Below are positions 9,650 through 21,261 of a stretch of 64,000 bases of DNA, one piece after another. The stretch lies in the NCBI GenBank assembly GCA_012932295.1, contig JAAONU010000019.1, forward strand, positions 33,516,904 through 33,580,903, in the 5' to 3' direction. The notes below the pieces were generated by a model. That model saw only the letters and a list, made by a program, of their open reading frames with translations. It was not told the DNA's origin and ran no database searches. Made by a program: the position numbers and the translations under genes. Each line of letters begins with the position of its first letter. The first letter of the stretch is position 1. This stretch comes from Cyclina sinensis. Its lineage: Eukaryota > Mollusca > Bivalvia > Venerida > Veneridae.

Positions 9650-12600
9650 CAAGAGGGCCATGATGGCCCTAGATCGCTCACCTGAGTATTTTGGCTGTAG
9701 GTTTGCTGTTAAGCAGTACTTCATGTTTTAATTGAAAATATGTAAGTAATGTAAATATAAATATGTAAACATGTAAAATATCAGTCAATAAATACAGGCT
9801 CTGTGACAAAAAGTAGAAATATCTATCATAAGCTATAGTGATCTTGACTTTAACCCAGTGACCTCAATCCCTACCCACGGAATATAAGATCCATGCAGGG
9901 AAAAATTTGCTGTAGCTTTAAAACAAAAAAGTAAGTTAAAAATATAGGTCATGCTATGATGTTTTTGAAATCGGAAAAAAACTGTACACATGGTCCAAAT
10001 TTCATTGCCATAGCTCCAAAAACAAAAAAGAAGGTCAGTAGGTCAAAAAATAAAGGTCATGGAATGACATTTTTGAAATCGGAACAAAAAACTGTGCATA
10101 TGGTCCAAATTTCAGTAAGTCAAAAATATAGGTCAAGGAATAAAGTTTTTGAAATCATCTTGAAAAAAAAGTACAAATGGTCCAAATTTTATTGCCATAG
10201 CGAAAAATTTAAAAAATGAGATAAAAATGTTTGGACCGGGGGGGGGGGAGTGACCCCAACGGGAGGGGGGATGACCTCACTGTGGTCACGGTGCATATTA
10301 CAAAATACCTTAGGTCAGGGCCTTGCAGTTTGTGACAAGAAGATTTTAAAAGTTTTTTGCTAAATAACTCTATGTAAAACATGTGACCTCTTGTGTGGGG
10401 CCAGTTTTGACACAGGGGCCATGATTTGAACAATCTTGGTAGAGGTCTACTAGACAATGCTCAACACCAAATATCTAAGCTCCACGCCTTGTAGTTTCTT
10501 ACAAGAAGATTTTTAAAGTTTCCCTACATGTATATAACTCTGTGTAAATCAAATAACCCCTGGGCAGGGTCAGTTCAACCCTGGGTCACAATTTGAACAC
10601 TCTTTGTTGAGGTCCACTAGATGATGCCTCATACCAAATATCTAAGCCCCAGGCCTTGCAGTTTCTGACAAGAAGAATTTTAAAGAATTTACTATATAAC
10701 TCTATGTAAAACATGTGACCCCTTGGGCGGAGCAAATTTTGACCCAGGGGCCATGATTTGAACAATCTTGGTAGAGGTCTACTAGACAATGCTACACACC
10801 AAATATCTAAGCTCCATGCCTTGCGGTTTCTGACAAGAAGATTTTTAAATTTTTTCCTATATTACTCTATGTAAATCAAGTGACCCCTGGGGCGGGGCCA
10901 GTTCTGACCCCAGGGTTATTATTTGAACAATCTTTGTAGAGGTCCACTACATGATGCCTCATACCAAATATCTATGCTCCAGGCCTTGTGGTTTCAGACA
11001 AGAAGATTTTTAAAGTTTTCGCTATATTACTTTATGTAAATCAAGTGACCCCCAGGGCGGGGCCAGTTCTGACCCAGGGGTCATTATTTGAACAATCTTG
11101 GTAGAGGTCCACTGGATGATGCTCAACACCAAATATCTAAGCTCCATGATTTGCAGTTTCTGACAAGAATATTTTTAAAGAATTTAATTGCGGTTTCTGA
11201 CAAGAAGATTTTTAAAGTTTTCCCTATATTACTCTATGTAAATCAAGTGACCCCTGGGGCGGGGCCAGTTCTGACCCCAGGGTTATTACTTGGAACAATT
11301 TTTGTAGAGGTCCACTACATGATGCCTCATACCAAATATCTATACTCCAGGCCTTGTGGTTTCAGACAAGAAGATTTTTAAAGTTTTCCTTATATAACTC
11401 TATGTAAATCAAGTGACCCCCAGGGCGGGGCTAGTTCTGACCCAAGGGTCATAATTTGAACAATCTTTGTAGAGGTCCATTAGATGATGCTCAACACAAA
11501 ATATCTTAGCTCCATGCCTTGCGGTTTCTGACGAGAAGATTTTTAAAATTTTCCTACATAAGCCTTGTAAAATCAAGTGACCCCCAGGGCGGTGCTATTT
11601 CTTACCACAGGGTTATTATTTGAACAAACTTAGTACAGGTCCATTAAATGATGCTCAGCACTAAATATCTAAGCTCCATGCCTTGCGGTTTCTGACAAGA
11701 AGATTTTTAAAGAATTTACTATGCAACTCTGTGTAAAACATGTGACCCCTTAGGCGGAGCAAATTTTGACCCAGGGGCCATGATTTGAATAATCTTGGTA
11801 GAGGTCTACTAGACAATGCTCAACACCAAATATCTAAGCTCCATGCCTTGCGGTTTCTGACAAGAAGATTATTAAAGTTTTCCCTATGTAACTCTATGTA
11901 AATCAATTGACCCCCAGGGCGGGGCCAGTTCTGACCCCAGGGTCATAATTTGAACAGTCTTTGTAGAGGTCCACTAGATGATGCCTCATATCAAATATCT
12001 AAGCTCAAGGCCTTGTGGTTTCTGACAAGAAGATTTTTAAAGAATTTACTATATAACTCTATCTAAAACATGTGACCCCTTGGCGAAGCAAATTTTGACC
12101 AAGGGGCCATGATTTGAATAATCTTGGAAGAGGTCTACTAGCCAATGCTACACACCAAATATCTAAGCTCCATGCCTTGCGGTTTCTGACAAGAAGATTT
12201 TTAAAATTTTCCCTATATAACTCTTTATAATTCAAGTGACCCCCAGGGCGGGGCTATTTCTAACCCCAGGGTCATTATTTGAACAAACTTGGTAGAGGTC
12301 CATTAGATGATGCTCAACACCAAATATCTAAGCTCCATGCCTTGCGGTTTCTGACAAGAAGATTTTTAAAGTTTTCCCTATATAACTCTATGTAAATCAA
12401 GTGACACCCAGGGCGGGGCCAGTTCTGACCCCAGGGTCATAATTTGAACAATCTTTGTAGAGGTCCAGTAGATGATGCCTCATACCAAATATCTAAGCTC
12501 CAGGTCTTGTGGTTTCAGACAAGAAGATTTTTAAAATTTTCCCTATATAACTCTATGTAAATCAAGTGACCCCCAGGGCGGGACCAGTTCTGACCCCAGT

Positions 12601-13101
12601 GTCATTATTTGAACAATATTGGTAGAGGTCCGTTAGATGATGCTCAACACAAAATATCTTAGCTCCATGCCTTGCGGTTTCTGACGAGAAGATTTTTAAA
12701 ATTTTCCTATATAAGCCTATGTAAAATCAAGTGACCCCCCCGGGCGGGGCCAAATTTGACCCCAGGGGCATAATTTGAACAAACTTGATAGAGTCCACTA
12801 GACAATGCTACATACTAAATCTTAAGGCTCAGGGCCTTGTGGTTTCAGACAAGAAGATTTTCAAAGTTTTTCCTTTAAGTTGCCATAGCAACCAGAGTTC
12901 TTGATGGAATTGAATTCTTTGAACAACTTTGGTTAAGCTCCATGCAAGGAAAATCCCAGGCATGTTTCATCAATGTTGGCTCAGCAGTTTAGGAGGAGAT
13001 GTTGTTTAAGTCTAATTGCTGACGACGCACGACGCACGCCGACGGACGCCGGACATTCAACGAACTCAAAAGCTCACCCTGAGGAGGTTCAGGTGAACTA
13101 A
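9650..13101 (-). mobile_element. Terminal-hairpin (Helitron-like) element, long copy with ~155-160 bp core repeats
   Basis: The left end is CAAGAGGG, AGGGCCATGATGGCCCT, GCTCACCTGAGTATTTTGGC. The right end is GCTCACCCTGAGGAGGTTCAGGTGAACTAAAA. A head region (9690-10230) has short repeats around AGGTCA..GGTCCAAATTTCATTGCCATAG and a G-run near 10239. About 17 imperfect units with GACAAGAAGATTTTTAAAG and GGGGCGGGGCCAGTT follow, then a GACGACGCACGACGCACG tail. No protein is encoded. It interrupts DNA just 3' of the integrase-OTU remnant: AGACATATAAAA on the left and GTTAGGGACC on the right suggest an insertion inside an A-run. Confidence 0.8.
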
Positions 13102-13455
13102 AAGTTAGGGACCACATTGCAGAAAAAATATCACACACTCATAGATGATGACTTATTAGATGCTGCTTTAGTGAATCAAAACGTAACAAAAGTGTAAAGA
13201 CTGTATATGTGAAGGCTTTTACTAACACGCCTTACGATGTAGAAGGGTTGCGGGGGTTATCGGCAATTTTTTTCAATATAGTATGCGACTGGGACGATGT
13301 CGAAAACAAGCTTAACTGATATTGTGAAAGATGTACGTAATAGATCCGTGGAGAACTACTAGTATACAATTTATGCTAAATTTATTTCAAATTGTAGCAT
13401 CTGATGAACATATCAAGGCGTGACGTTTCATAGTGCTTAACAAATATTGTTTGGT
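13102..13455 (+). other. Gap with a short open frame, possibly the end of the interrupted transposon
   Basis: Frame 13203-13319 (39 codons ending in TGA) reads VKAFTNTPYDVEGLRGLSAI followed by a WDDVENKL stretch. It is protein-like but I do not recognise it. Because the element at 9650-13101 splits this DNA from the integrase-OTU remnant, it may once have been part of the same element. Its start is not defined. Confidence 0.35.
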
Positions 13456-14357
13456 TTTAGTTCACCTTGAGCACGTGTTCAAGGTGAGCTTTTGTGATCA
13501 CTTGCTGTTTGTCGTCCGTCCGTGTGTTGTCAACTTCTTCATTCAAACGACTTCTCCTATACCGGTTTGCCAGATTTGATGAAACTGGGCAGGCATTTTC
13601 ATTGTACCAACCTCTGCTAAGTTTGTTCCGGTCAATTGAATATCTGGGTCACAGAGGCTATATATAGAAACAAATCTAAACATCTTCTCGGAAACCGCAA
13701 GGCCTACGGCTTAGATATTTGGTTTGCAGCGTTGCCGAGTGGTCTTCTACCAAGTTTGTTCAAATCATAACCCCCCTGGGTCAAAATTGGTCCCGCCACA
13801 TGGGTCACTTGATTTTACATAGGCATTTACAGAATAATCTTTAAAACTCTTCCTGTCGTAAGACACAGAGATATTTGGTGTGTAGCATTGCCCGGTGGAC
13901 ATCTACCAAGTTTGTTCAAATCATGTCCCAGGGTCAATATTGGCCCAGCCCCAGGGATCAGAAACCATAAAACCTAGAGCTTAGATATTTGGTGTGTAGC
14001 ACTGTTTAGTGGACCTTTATCATTTTTTTTCAAATCATGACCCTAGGGTTAATATTGGTCCGCGCAGGGGTTAGTGAATTTTACATCGGATTTATGGGAA
14101 AAAATTTTGAGGGGTCAAACATCAAGGTAACTGTGACCTTGAATGTGAAATATAGTACCGTTTGACTTGCAGCCTTTAAACTTAAGATTATTGTTCACCA
14201 TATTGATACGGGTCATCAAGGGTAAAAACTTGGTCATATAACCAAATATAGATTTCAACTTTGACCTAAACCAACTGTTATATTACTTTTGGCCCTTTTC
14301 CTGTTTCTTAAAGCCTAATACTTAGGGGACCGATATAAGGCCATCATGGCCCTCTTG
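13456..14357 (+). mobile_element. Short terminal-hairpin element in the opposite orientation
   Basis: Left end TTTTAGTTCACCTTGAGCACGTGTTCAAGGTGAGC forms a hairpin; an inverted CGTCCGTCCG tract follows. Core units carry TTAGATATTTGGTGTGTAGC and GACCTCTACC-like blocks, the reverse complement of the ~160 bp family. The right end reads GGCCATCATGGCCCTCTTG. This is the same architecture as its neighbours but inverted and only 0.9 kb long. The CTCAGGTGAGC motif expected just inside the right end has decayed. Confidence 0.75.
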
Positions 14358-15195
14358 TTGAAGTATAATAGCCTAATATCTAAACAGACGATGTGTTGTG
14401 CTGTGATGTGATGTGTTGTTTTACCAAAGCACAGGTTAACACCCTGGGACTTCTTGTTACAATTGAATTCCATAAATTTTCAAATAAAATGTTCTTTTGT
14501 TTTATCAAATCATCCTTATTATGCATAAAGCCAACTCATTTTAATTTTTGGTGGTCTCTTTTGACCGAACATTAGGCTTTAAAGCTCCCGAACCACCGAT
14601 AATCGGAACTAGCAATAAAAATGACTTTACTTTAATTTTAAACGATAATGCTTTTTGTAAGTGATGCAAGCAAATTGTATTTTTATTTGCATTTGCTGTA
14701 ACAATTATACTAACAAAAACACAGTTTAATGGTAAAAAGAAGTTTTATGGTCATTTTAGACATTATTCTATATCAAAAGATCATGTTCCTGGTTAAACTG
14801 ATCGCTTTTACTCAGACAAAGATAAACCGGTACAAACTTTACAACAGTATACAAAGATTTCATTAAATTGACAATGGATTATTTTTGAGAGTACAAATAT
14901 TTGGTGCGTTGAAAGATCAAGAAAATCCCAGATTATAACAGGAGTCAATATTTGAAGAAAACAGTTCTATAGGATAACAATTCTTCATTTTGTCCCCCGG
15001 TCATAATATTATGACCCTCGGTCATGATAATAAAGTTATGATATTAACTGGATAACTTTTTTAAAGCAATAGTGACCGAGAGTCGTTTTTCTGTGTTACA
15101 TCACTTCAGTTAGGACGAAGAGTAACCTTGATAGAATAACGATCTTGTGGTCCTCTTTCTAAGAAAAAATACCCATTTATTATGAAATACTGACT
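14358..15195. other. AT-rich spacer with a GACC/GGTC palindromic motif
   Basis: No gene is seen. Around 14995-15085 CCCCCGGTCATAATATTATGACC is followed by CTCGGTCATGATAATA and GTGACCGAGAGTC. This is the dispersed motif also found near 5400 and 19000. Confidence 0.45.
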
Positions 15196-15419
15196 TGGAT
15201 TGGTTTGGTTTATTGGGGTTTTACGCCCGTTTTCAATAATTTATCAGTTATATCAGGCGGGCAGTTTCCTAACCATCGTTCCTGTGAAGAACTAGTACTA
15301 AACACCCATCCTCCGCAAGTAACTGCTATTTTTTCTCACTTAAAGTGACGTGATCTTACCTGAGGCTCGAACCCACGACCCTCTATCAGTGACTGTAACC
15401 ACTCGACCACGGAGGTGGG
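15196..15419 (-). repeat. tRNA-derived SINE
   Basis: On the minus strand it starts CCACCTCCGTGGTCGAGTGG (A-box region) and carries GTGGGTTCGAGCC (B box), a Ser-like tRNA head. A ~130-bp unrelated body follows, and it ends GGGCGTAAAACCCC then AATAAACCAAACCAATCC as a short repeat tail. Head, body and tail in this order define a polymerase III SINE. The GGCGTAAAACCC 3' end is common to SINEs of molluscs as I remember them, which is family knowledge I have not checked. Confidence 0.75.
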
Positions 15420-16718
15420 TCACTGACTTAGTAAAAAAATTTCCCGATTATAATCCCATTGCCTAATGGATCACTAACTATTAACAGAGGTAACCTTAGA
15501 AATCATTCTATATACTTGTTTGTTTGTTAGTTGTGGCTTTTGTTCCTGTCGCCTCATTTGCACAAGACTATAAAGACATGAACAAGTTAAACTTGATCTA
15601 GATATCTAGAAAAAATCGCGTGACTCGAGTTTTGTGAAGATCGCGTCAAAATGTGATTTCTAAAGCAATCACATATTTTTTTCTAAGATTTGACCTCGTG
15701 ACATAGTTAAGACCCCACGTAACCCAGTTACAAACGTGACCTTTAACATCATTAGACTATTCATTTTGACCAAGTTTCGTGAGTATCAGGGAAAAATTGA
15801 GATCTTGTTTTGGACCCCACCCAGACTTGATTTTATTACGGTTAATATTGATATTGTGACCAAGTTTTGTGATGATCGAGCCAAAAATGTGGTCTCTAGC
15901 TAAAGTGGCTTGCGAGGCGTCTCTGACGTCAGGCGACGCCATGGTCGAAAAACAAAGGTAGTGATAATAAGATGATTATAATACTTCAAAGGGAGAGGAA
16001 TTAAAGCCAAGGAGACACGGCGACAGCGCCTAGCCACTCAAGCAAATGAGAGACTTAGAACGTACCATCCACATCCTCAAAATAGGAACGATTCTGGCAC
16101 GCTTATATACTGTCCTCCACAATGAATGACACACTGCCTGCAATGAAAGCCGCACACAAATTACCTTTTATGCATTGAGGTGTTCCTAAATGATAATTAC
16201 ACTGAAGTGTTTGTTATTGATAGTTCAGTTAGTTTCAGTGTGTGGGGCGTTTACACGAACAAAACGCGCACATTTGGGGATGCAAAAGCATCACCATACA
16301 AAGACTGGTGAGAAAATGAAAAAAATTAGTCTACGAAAATGATTAAACAGTTATTCTGCTTAAATATTTGGTAGGAGTTGGTGATTCAGATTCTGTTGCA
16401 TTGTCGTACGTCGCTTCGCGTTATCGAATGTCGTATCGCATTATTGCAATGTCATATTGCATTGTCGCGATGTCAATTTGCTTGTCGGGTGTCGTTCTTA
16501 AAACACGACGGGTGACATTAAAAATGGCACTAGTAGGATTCTGTAGTTTTTTATATGAATACCAAATATCAAGGCGATACGATATCTTTACCTTTCGACT
16601 ACTAAATTTTACATCGATCGACGTCAAGGAAGACTAGGAAGTCACCTGATTGCACCTTTTCTTTGAAGTGAGGTAGCATAACGCATCTTAAAAAAACCCA
16701 GCTATACCGCTGCGGTCG
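15420..16718. other. No recognisable gene; short degenerate repeat at 16390-16520
   Basis: The stretch 16390-16520 holds about seven degenerate copies of a ~17-bp unit resembling GCATTGTCGTATC, which keeps two overlapping frames open by chance. Nothing else stands out. Confidence 0.4.
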
Positions 16719-16990
16719 ATGTTGTTGCTGTTGTTGTTATGTCCCTCCAGCCTATTTACGAAGACGTTTTGGTGTGGACATTTCAGCTTTACATGGTAGG
16801 GGAGACCCCAGGTGCCCCTCTAGGCAATTTTCAGGCTCAGGCGGGCATCTGGGTAGAACTACTGACGTCCCTAGAGTTAGTTGGTTAGCTTCCTCACATA
16901 TAAGTTCTTGACCCTGGTAGACCTCGAACTCACAGCGGTGAGGGGCAAGTGATTCGTGAACCTTAACTACTCGGCCAACGACACCCCTTA
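16719..16990 (-). repeat. tRNA-derived SINE with a conserved central domain (V-SINE/MetaSINE-like)
   Basis: On the minus strand the head reads GTCGTTGGCCGAGTAGTTAA, with box B at GTGAGTTCGAGG. Next comes a central block including GTGAGGAAGC, GTAGTTCTACCCAGATGCCC and GGGGCACCTGGGGTCTCCCC. The tail is a CAACAACAGCAACAAC repeat. The central block matches my memory of the domain shared by widespread molluscan SINEs (RUDI-type, V-SINE/MetaSINE). A chance open frame crosses it but is not a gene. Confidence 0.8.
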
Positions 16991-17696
16991 GCTGAGGCCG
17001 AATTACGCATCCTCTTAAATACTTAGCACTTTTGTGAGCCTCGGTGGCGAAAAGATAGCGCACTGGCTTATTAAAGCATATAGGTCTCACCAAAGGGATA
17101 TTGTTTCGCCTTATCGAACCTTTGCCAGTAGAAACAGATTACCTAATGGAATGGGGATACATAAAGGAATCCTTATGCAACTTTCAAGGTACACGGTAGA
17201 ATATACTTAGAACATAGAGCACGAAATCATTGCTTTAAAAGTGCCTGACTTTTTGTTTAGAACATGATTTAGATCTAAATCGTTTTGTTACCTACCGGTA
17301 TAAAGGTATCATTCTTCAAGTATTTCAACAATTTTTTCCAAGATTTTCCCAGATTCGGTGAGATAGTACCTTTAACAGCCTCATAACTTTGTGACATCGC
17401 CTTATGTTACGCATACATGTACACCTGCTGTACAGTATAGTGTTTAAAGTAACGGTCATTTTGTCCGAAATTTTAAAAAACACATTTTCTTATTGCATCC
17501 TATAAGTTGCACTAATTCCGTAATATTATGAGCTCGCGGGGTCATTATAAAAAATGACGGTAAAAAAGTTCATTTTCTGGAGAGCAAGATTGTAAAAAAA
17601 AACCAATTCCGACGTGGGAAAAAACAATGTTTTATGCCACCTATAAAAGTGATGACAAATACCCTTAACCTTCTTTATGTTGCCTATATGCCTATC
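16991..17696. other. No recognisable gene
   Basis: AT-rich DNA without clear frames or termini. TAATATTATGAGCTCGCGG followed by GGTCATTATA near 17520-17550 is a worn copy of the dispersed GACCGGGG motif. Confidence 0.4.
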
Positions 17697-18425
17697 ATAC
17701 TGTATAAGTGGTAAAGTTCGCGACGTGGAAATGTTTGCGATGTTCGCGAATTTCTATAAATCGCGAAAATATCAGCCAGCGTAAATTTCATCATTCAGAA
17801 AGGTATTTTTACGCATGCACCGTGTAGCTAGTACTTGTTATTTCTTTTAACTACTAATATTTCTTCTTCACTGAATTGTATATATAAGCAGTGCATCGAT
17901 TTAATATGCCTAGAAATGATAAAACTTAAACAGAAAGCAATTTGAAAAAAATGTTAATTTCGATCAACATCACGTGACATTTTTGGTAAATAAAAGGGGA
18001 GTAATAGATTCAAAAACTATTTACTATAAACTTGATGTTGTTTTCACACCTAATAAAATCTCACACAGCCAGGTCATGCAACAAAGCGATGCATTGTGTA
18101 AATATAAAAGGTAAATTACCCAAACGAATGAGAGGTGAACAATACAAGTTTTGACTGTTTACTGTACAATTGTTTACAACCAGAATAAATATAATGTTAC
18201 TGTGTTAAATGTGCAAAATAGTCTTTACCCGATAATACAAAGAAAACCGTTGTAACCATTAACTAATGCACAATAATTACAGTAAAGTGGTTTATACGAT
18301 GTGAATATATTACAGATACTAATTTCGGGATTCGCGAACATTTCCGCCCGCGAAACTTCTGAAAACTTTTGAAATTGTGATTTCGCGAAATTTTTGAAGC
18401 GCGAAAATACCCACTTATAAAGTAT
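17697..18425. mobile_element. Small TIR element rich in TTCGCG motifs
   Basis: The left end ATACTGTATAAGTGG, then AAGTTCGCGA, is inverted at the right end: CGCGAAAATA, CCACTTATAAAGTAT. Both sides carry several TTCGCGAA-like words (17720-17770 and 18325-18410), while the middle is AT-rich. At ~730 bp with no frame, it reads as a non-autonomous DNA transposon. A TA target duplication is possible but ambiguous, so I do not assign a superfamily. Confidence 0.55.
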
Positions 18426-19080
18426 ATACATGCAAAAATAGAAGAAACGGGTGTAGGGTAGCCATTGGTTTTATTACCTGTGATGCTCCTCGTCGTTAGA
18501 AATTATTCAAATTTCAGTGTATTGTTGAAGAGACATCCATCTTAGATATGGGGTATTTATGTCATTTTTAGGCGTTTTAAGTAGAAAAGGTCAACTATTA
18601 TATCAATGTAAGAAAAAGGTAACATAAAGGGCTATATGCATAGTTATTTATATAAAAGAAAAAGGTAAAAAAAGTGTGATAACTCCCGAACAGGTGGAGC
18701 AAATCCATTTATTTTTCTTTCTGCACAATAAGTCATCAGTAGTAGTATCCCTGAAAGTTTTAATCATTTCCGTTCAATAATGAATGAAGAGTTCAGGTCA
18801 CAAAAATGTAACACGTACGGACGCAGTCACGAACGGGTGCCAATACCATATTCTTCTCCGATGCCTATCGGTGGGGATAATTATGTTGTACCTTAGATGG
18901 GTTTGGGTTAGGAGGTCGTTATTCTAGGGGGTGGGGGGGGGGTCACAATTCTATGTGAGGGTCATTTTTCTGTGTGGAAGAGTCATAATATCATGACTCC
19001 CATGTCAAAATATTATGACCGGGGAGTCATTATTCTATATAAAATAATGACCGGGGATCATTATTCTATGGGGATCAGAT
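18426..19080. other. Spacer ending in a cluster of GACCGGGG/GTCATTATTCTAT repeats
   Basis: From 18950 to 19075 short words alternate: GGGTCATTTTTCTGTG, AGTCATAATATCATGACTCC, TATTATGACCGGGGAGTCAT and AATAATGACCGGGG. They form several overlapping inverted repeats. A G-run lies near 18938. The cluster directly precedes the SGNH fragment. Confidence 0.5.
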
Positions 19081-19450
19081 TACAACATTACACAGGCTGT
19101 TCCGACGATGGAATTGTCGAGCGATTGAAAACAATTGTTAAAGATCTGCATACCCATGGTATTGGGAAGGTTTTCGTCGCCAGCATCGCCGGTGATAGGG
19201 GATCATTTTGGTCACCGACCGGCTTGACCCAGGGGATGTTCAACCGAATGAGGAGAGGGATAAACAAGAAACTGTGGAAGGCTCTTCTTTCAAACTTCGT
19301 AAATGTTGGGAAATTTTTGGCGATCTTGTCAATCCTGGTGCAGCTGAAGGTGGCCTGTATATTTTCACTCCCTTATTCGACGATGCTTCGAGACAACAAA
19401 GTTGTTTCCAAAAACGGTCCTTTTTATGACCAACAAATTATTAGAAAGTA
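19081..19450 (+). pseudogene. SGNH-hydrolase-like fragment
   Basis: The frame reads VERLKTIVKDLHTHGIGKVF, then VASIAGDRGSFWSPTG, then MFNRMRRGINKKLWKAL. The pattern (helix, GV.KVFV strand, R..F, then N..L helix) resembles the middle of SGNH/GDSL-type hydrolase domains carried by some tyrosine-recombinase retroelements. The catalytic Ser block, the GxND block and the DxxH block are not visible, and the frame appears to shift after about 19290. Its placement about 1.8 kb before a DIRS-like element that carries another SGNH remnant is suggestive, but it lies outside that element's inverted repeats. Confidence 0.45.
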
Positions 19451-20380
19451 ATACCACAATCAATTGTCTAACCAAATTACCAATGAGTCACCCTTTACAC
19501 AACCTTGTGCTTTCCCCTTAGAGATAATTTGCAGTACATGTGAGTCTACCATGTAACAACACAATAACCGTCCTAAAAAACATCAAGCAATAGTTAATGA
19601 AATATCTCTGATGTGGATAACTAAATCAAAACCTTTTTACGTTTTGTGTAGATATAATATTTGCGTATATGCTGGCCAAAACCGCATTCACTTCTTCAGC
19701 CTGTACGAGATAAGATGGATCTTTTGATTTATCTGTCGTTTACAGGCTGTCATTCTTATAAGATACGGGTTCTTCTGCTAGCGTCACACCTAAAGATTGC
19801 TTAGCCGCATCTACACCGTCAGTCGATTCTACACCTTTCGCGGCATTGCCTACATTAGCCAAATTAGACACGGGTCGGTTCCTATTTTCGAACTATTGAA
19901 AGTTTACGCTACTGTCAGTACCAACAATAAAGTTGCCTAGTTTGACCGTGTCACAACAGTAAACCTCAAGTTCTGGAAGGGAAGACAAAGCCTTCTTCCG
20001 TTCAATCTTAATGGGGAGTTTGGCATTTATTAGAGCATGGGCTACCAGTGGCCACGGCTGTCCATACTTGCTTTGCAGTTCCTGCATTGAATAGTTTAAT
20101 TTTCTTAACTCATCAATGCTACATTTTCCTCACTTAACATATCAGATGCTTGTTCCTTAATAGCATTCCTACAGGAGATAACATGAGGATGGAATTTCGT
20201 CTTCACTTCTCCACAAGTAACACACGTGTTCCCTGAAATAACAGTTCTCTCTGAAACAGGCCCGGGTTAATAAAACAGCCGTAATGCCTACCATTACGGT
20301 CTGGACAGGAACATTACCTGGCTTTCACAAATATATATCAAGAATGTTTTGGCACAATAAAATTATATATGCAATTTTGA
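19451..20380 (-). pseudogene. Unrecognised minus-strand coding remnant
   Basis: The 64-codon frame at 19893-20087 reads MQELQSKYGQPWPLVAHALI, then NAKLPIKIERKKALSSLPEL. It has the look of a retroelement gag segment (helical, KYGQP..HALI), for instance the BEL/Pao gag type, but I cannot assign it. Upstream on the same strand, around 20160-20225, CVTCGEVKTKFHPHVISC could bind zinc. Stops lie between the two pieces. Treat it as a degraded ORF of unknown origin. Confidence 0.35.
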
Positions 20381-20808
20381 CAAAATTTGACTTGAGAAAA
20401 TTCCTGGACTAAAAAAGGTCTTAAACCCCTTACAACACTGAACACTTAACAGATTTTCTCTACAGCCAAAGTACTCAGGTGAGCGATCCAGGGCCATCAT
20501 GGCCCTCTTGTTTAATATATAAAGATTGACTAGTGTTTTTTCTCTTTTAAACACGACCACTTATTGTTGTTCTTTATCCATTTCGAAGAAGGGAAAAATC
20601 TAAATGATTTATTACTAATATTTAATTTTAAATGAAGTATTCTTTTTTAAGCAAGGAAATACAGCAGACAAAATTTGCGGATATTTGCGGCGTTGTCTGT
20701 AATCAAAGAGTAGATCAATTTCTTTTTTCATGTTTCAAAATTTGACTTGAGAAAATTCCTGGACTAAAAAAGGTCTTAAACCCCTTACAACACTTAACAG
20801 ATTTTCTC
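20381..20808. repeat. Two copies of a ~75-bp segment, one joined to a hairpin-element end
   Basis: 20381-20460 and 20736-20808 are the same text starting CAAAATTTGACTTGAGAAAA. The second copy lacks 7 bp (TGAACAC) but is otherwise virtually identical. The first copy runs on into a terminal-hairpin end at 20464-20513: GTACTCAGGTGAGCGATCC, then AGGGCCATCATGGCCCT, then CTTG. That is the 3' end of the family, in plus orientation, without the rest of an element. Confidence 0.7.
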
Positions 20809-20872
20809 CATACAAGACCAAGAAACGTCAAAAACATGGTCCAACTTAACTGAATAAAGCAGATAATGTTTT

Positions 20873-21000
20873 GAAATTAAGGCGGAAAATGCAAAAATTG
20901 AAATTTGCCGGGTATATAAGTACGGAATTGATAGAAAATTTCATTAGATCATTAATTATTAACACTTCAATATAATCATTTTAATTCCTTTTACATCATT
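20873..21000. repeat. Left inverted terminal repeat of the DIRS-like element
   Basis: GAAATTAAGGCGGAAAATGC, GTACGGAATTGATAGAAAAT, CATTAATTATTAACACTTCA and TTTTACATCA occur here. They reappear inverted at 30214-30341 with about 80-85% identity by eye and a few small indels. Confidence 0.75.
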
Positions 21001-21261
21001 TAACAATTGTTAGACTTTAGCATTTTCGCTTGTTCAATTTGTTTAAAATTATTTCTTTTACACTGTTATTAGGTCGAATCTTCGACGACATTATTTGGTA
21101 ATACTTTACAAAAGTGTTTACATCATATTAGGGGTTAATCCCTGCAGCACGGATATGATAAACTGATAAATTTTGACGTTTGGTGCTCGGTACTCGAGTC
21201 AGTGCGTTCGTTCTTCAGATCCAAGATGGCCGCTTCGATCCAACTATTTTGACATTCATAT

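Noticed and set aside
9956..10219. Frame of 87 residues rich in Lys as a coding region
   Set aside because: It runs through short repeats (GGTCAAAA, GTCCAAATTTC) in the head of a hairpin element; the peptide is a translated repeat.
10239..10280. G-run as a telomeric or regulatory element
   Set aside because: It is part of the worn GGGGAGTGACCCC text also present at 38385-38440 within the same element family.
16752..17093. 113-residue minus-strand open frame as a gene
   Set aside because: It lies mostly over the tRNA-derived SINE at 16719-16990, whose promoter boxes and tail explain the sequence.
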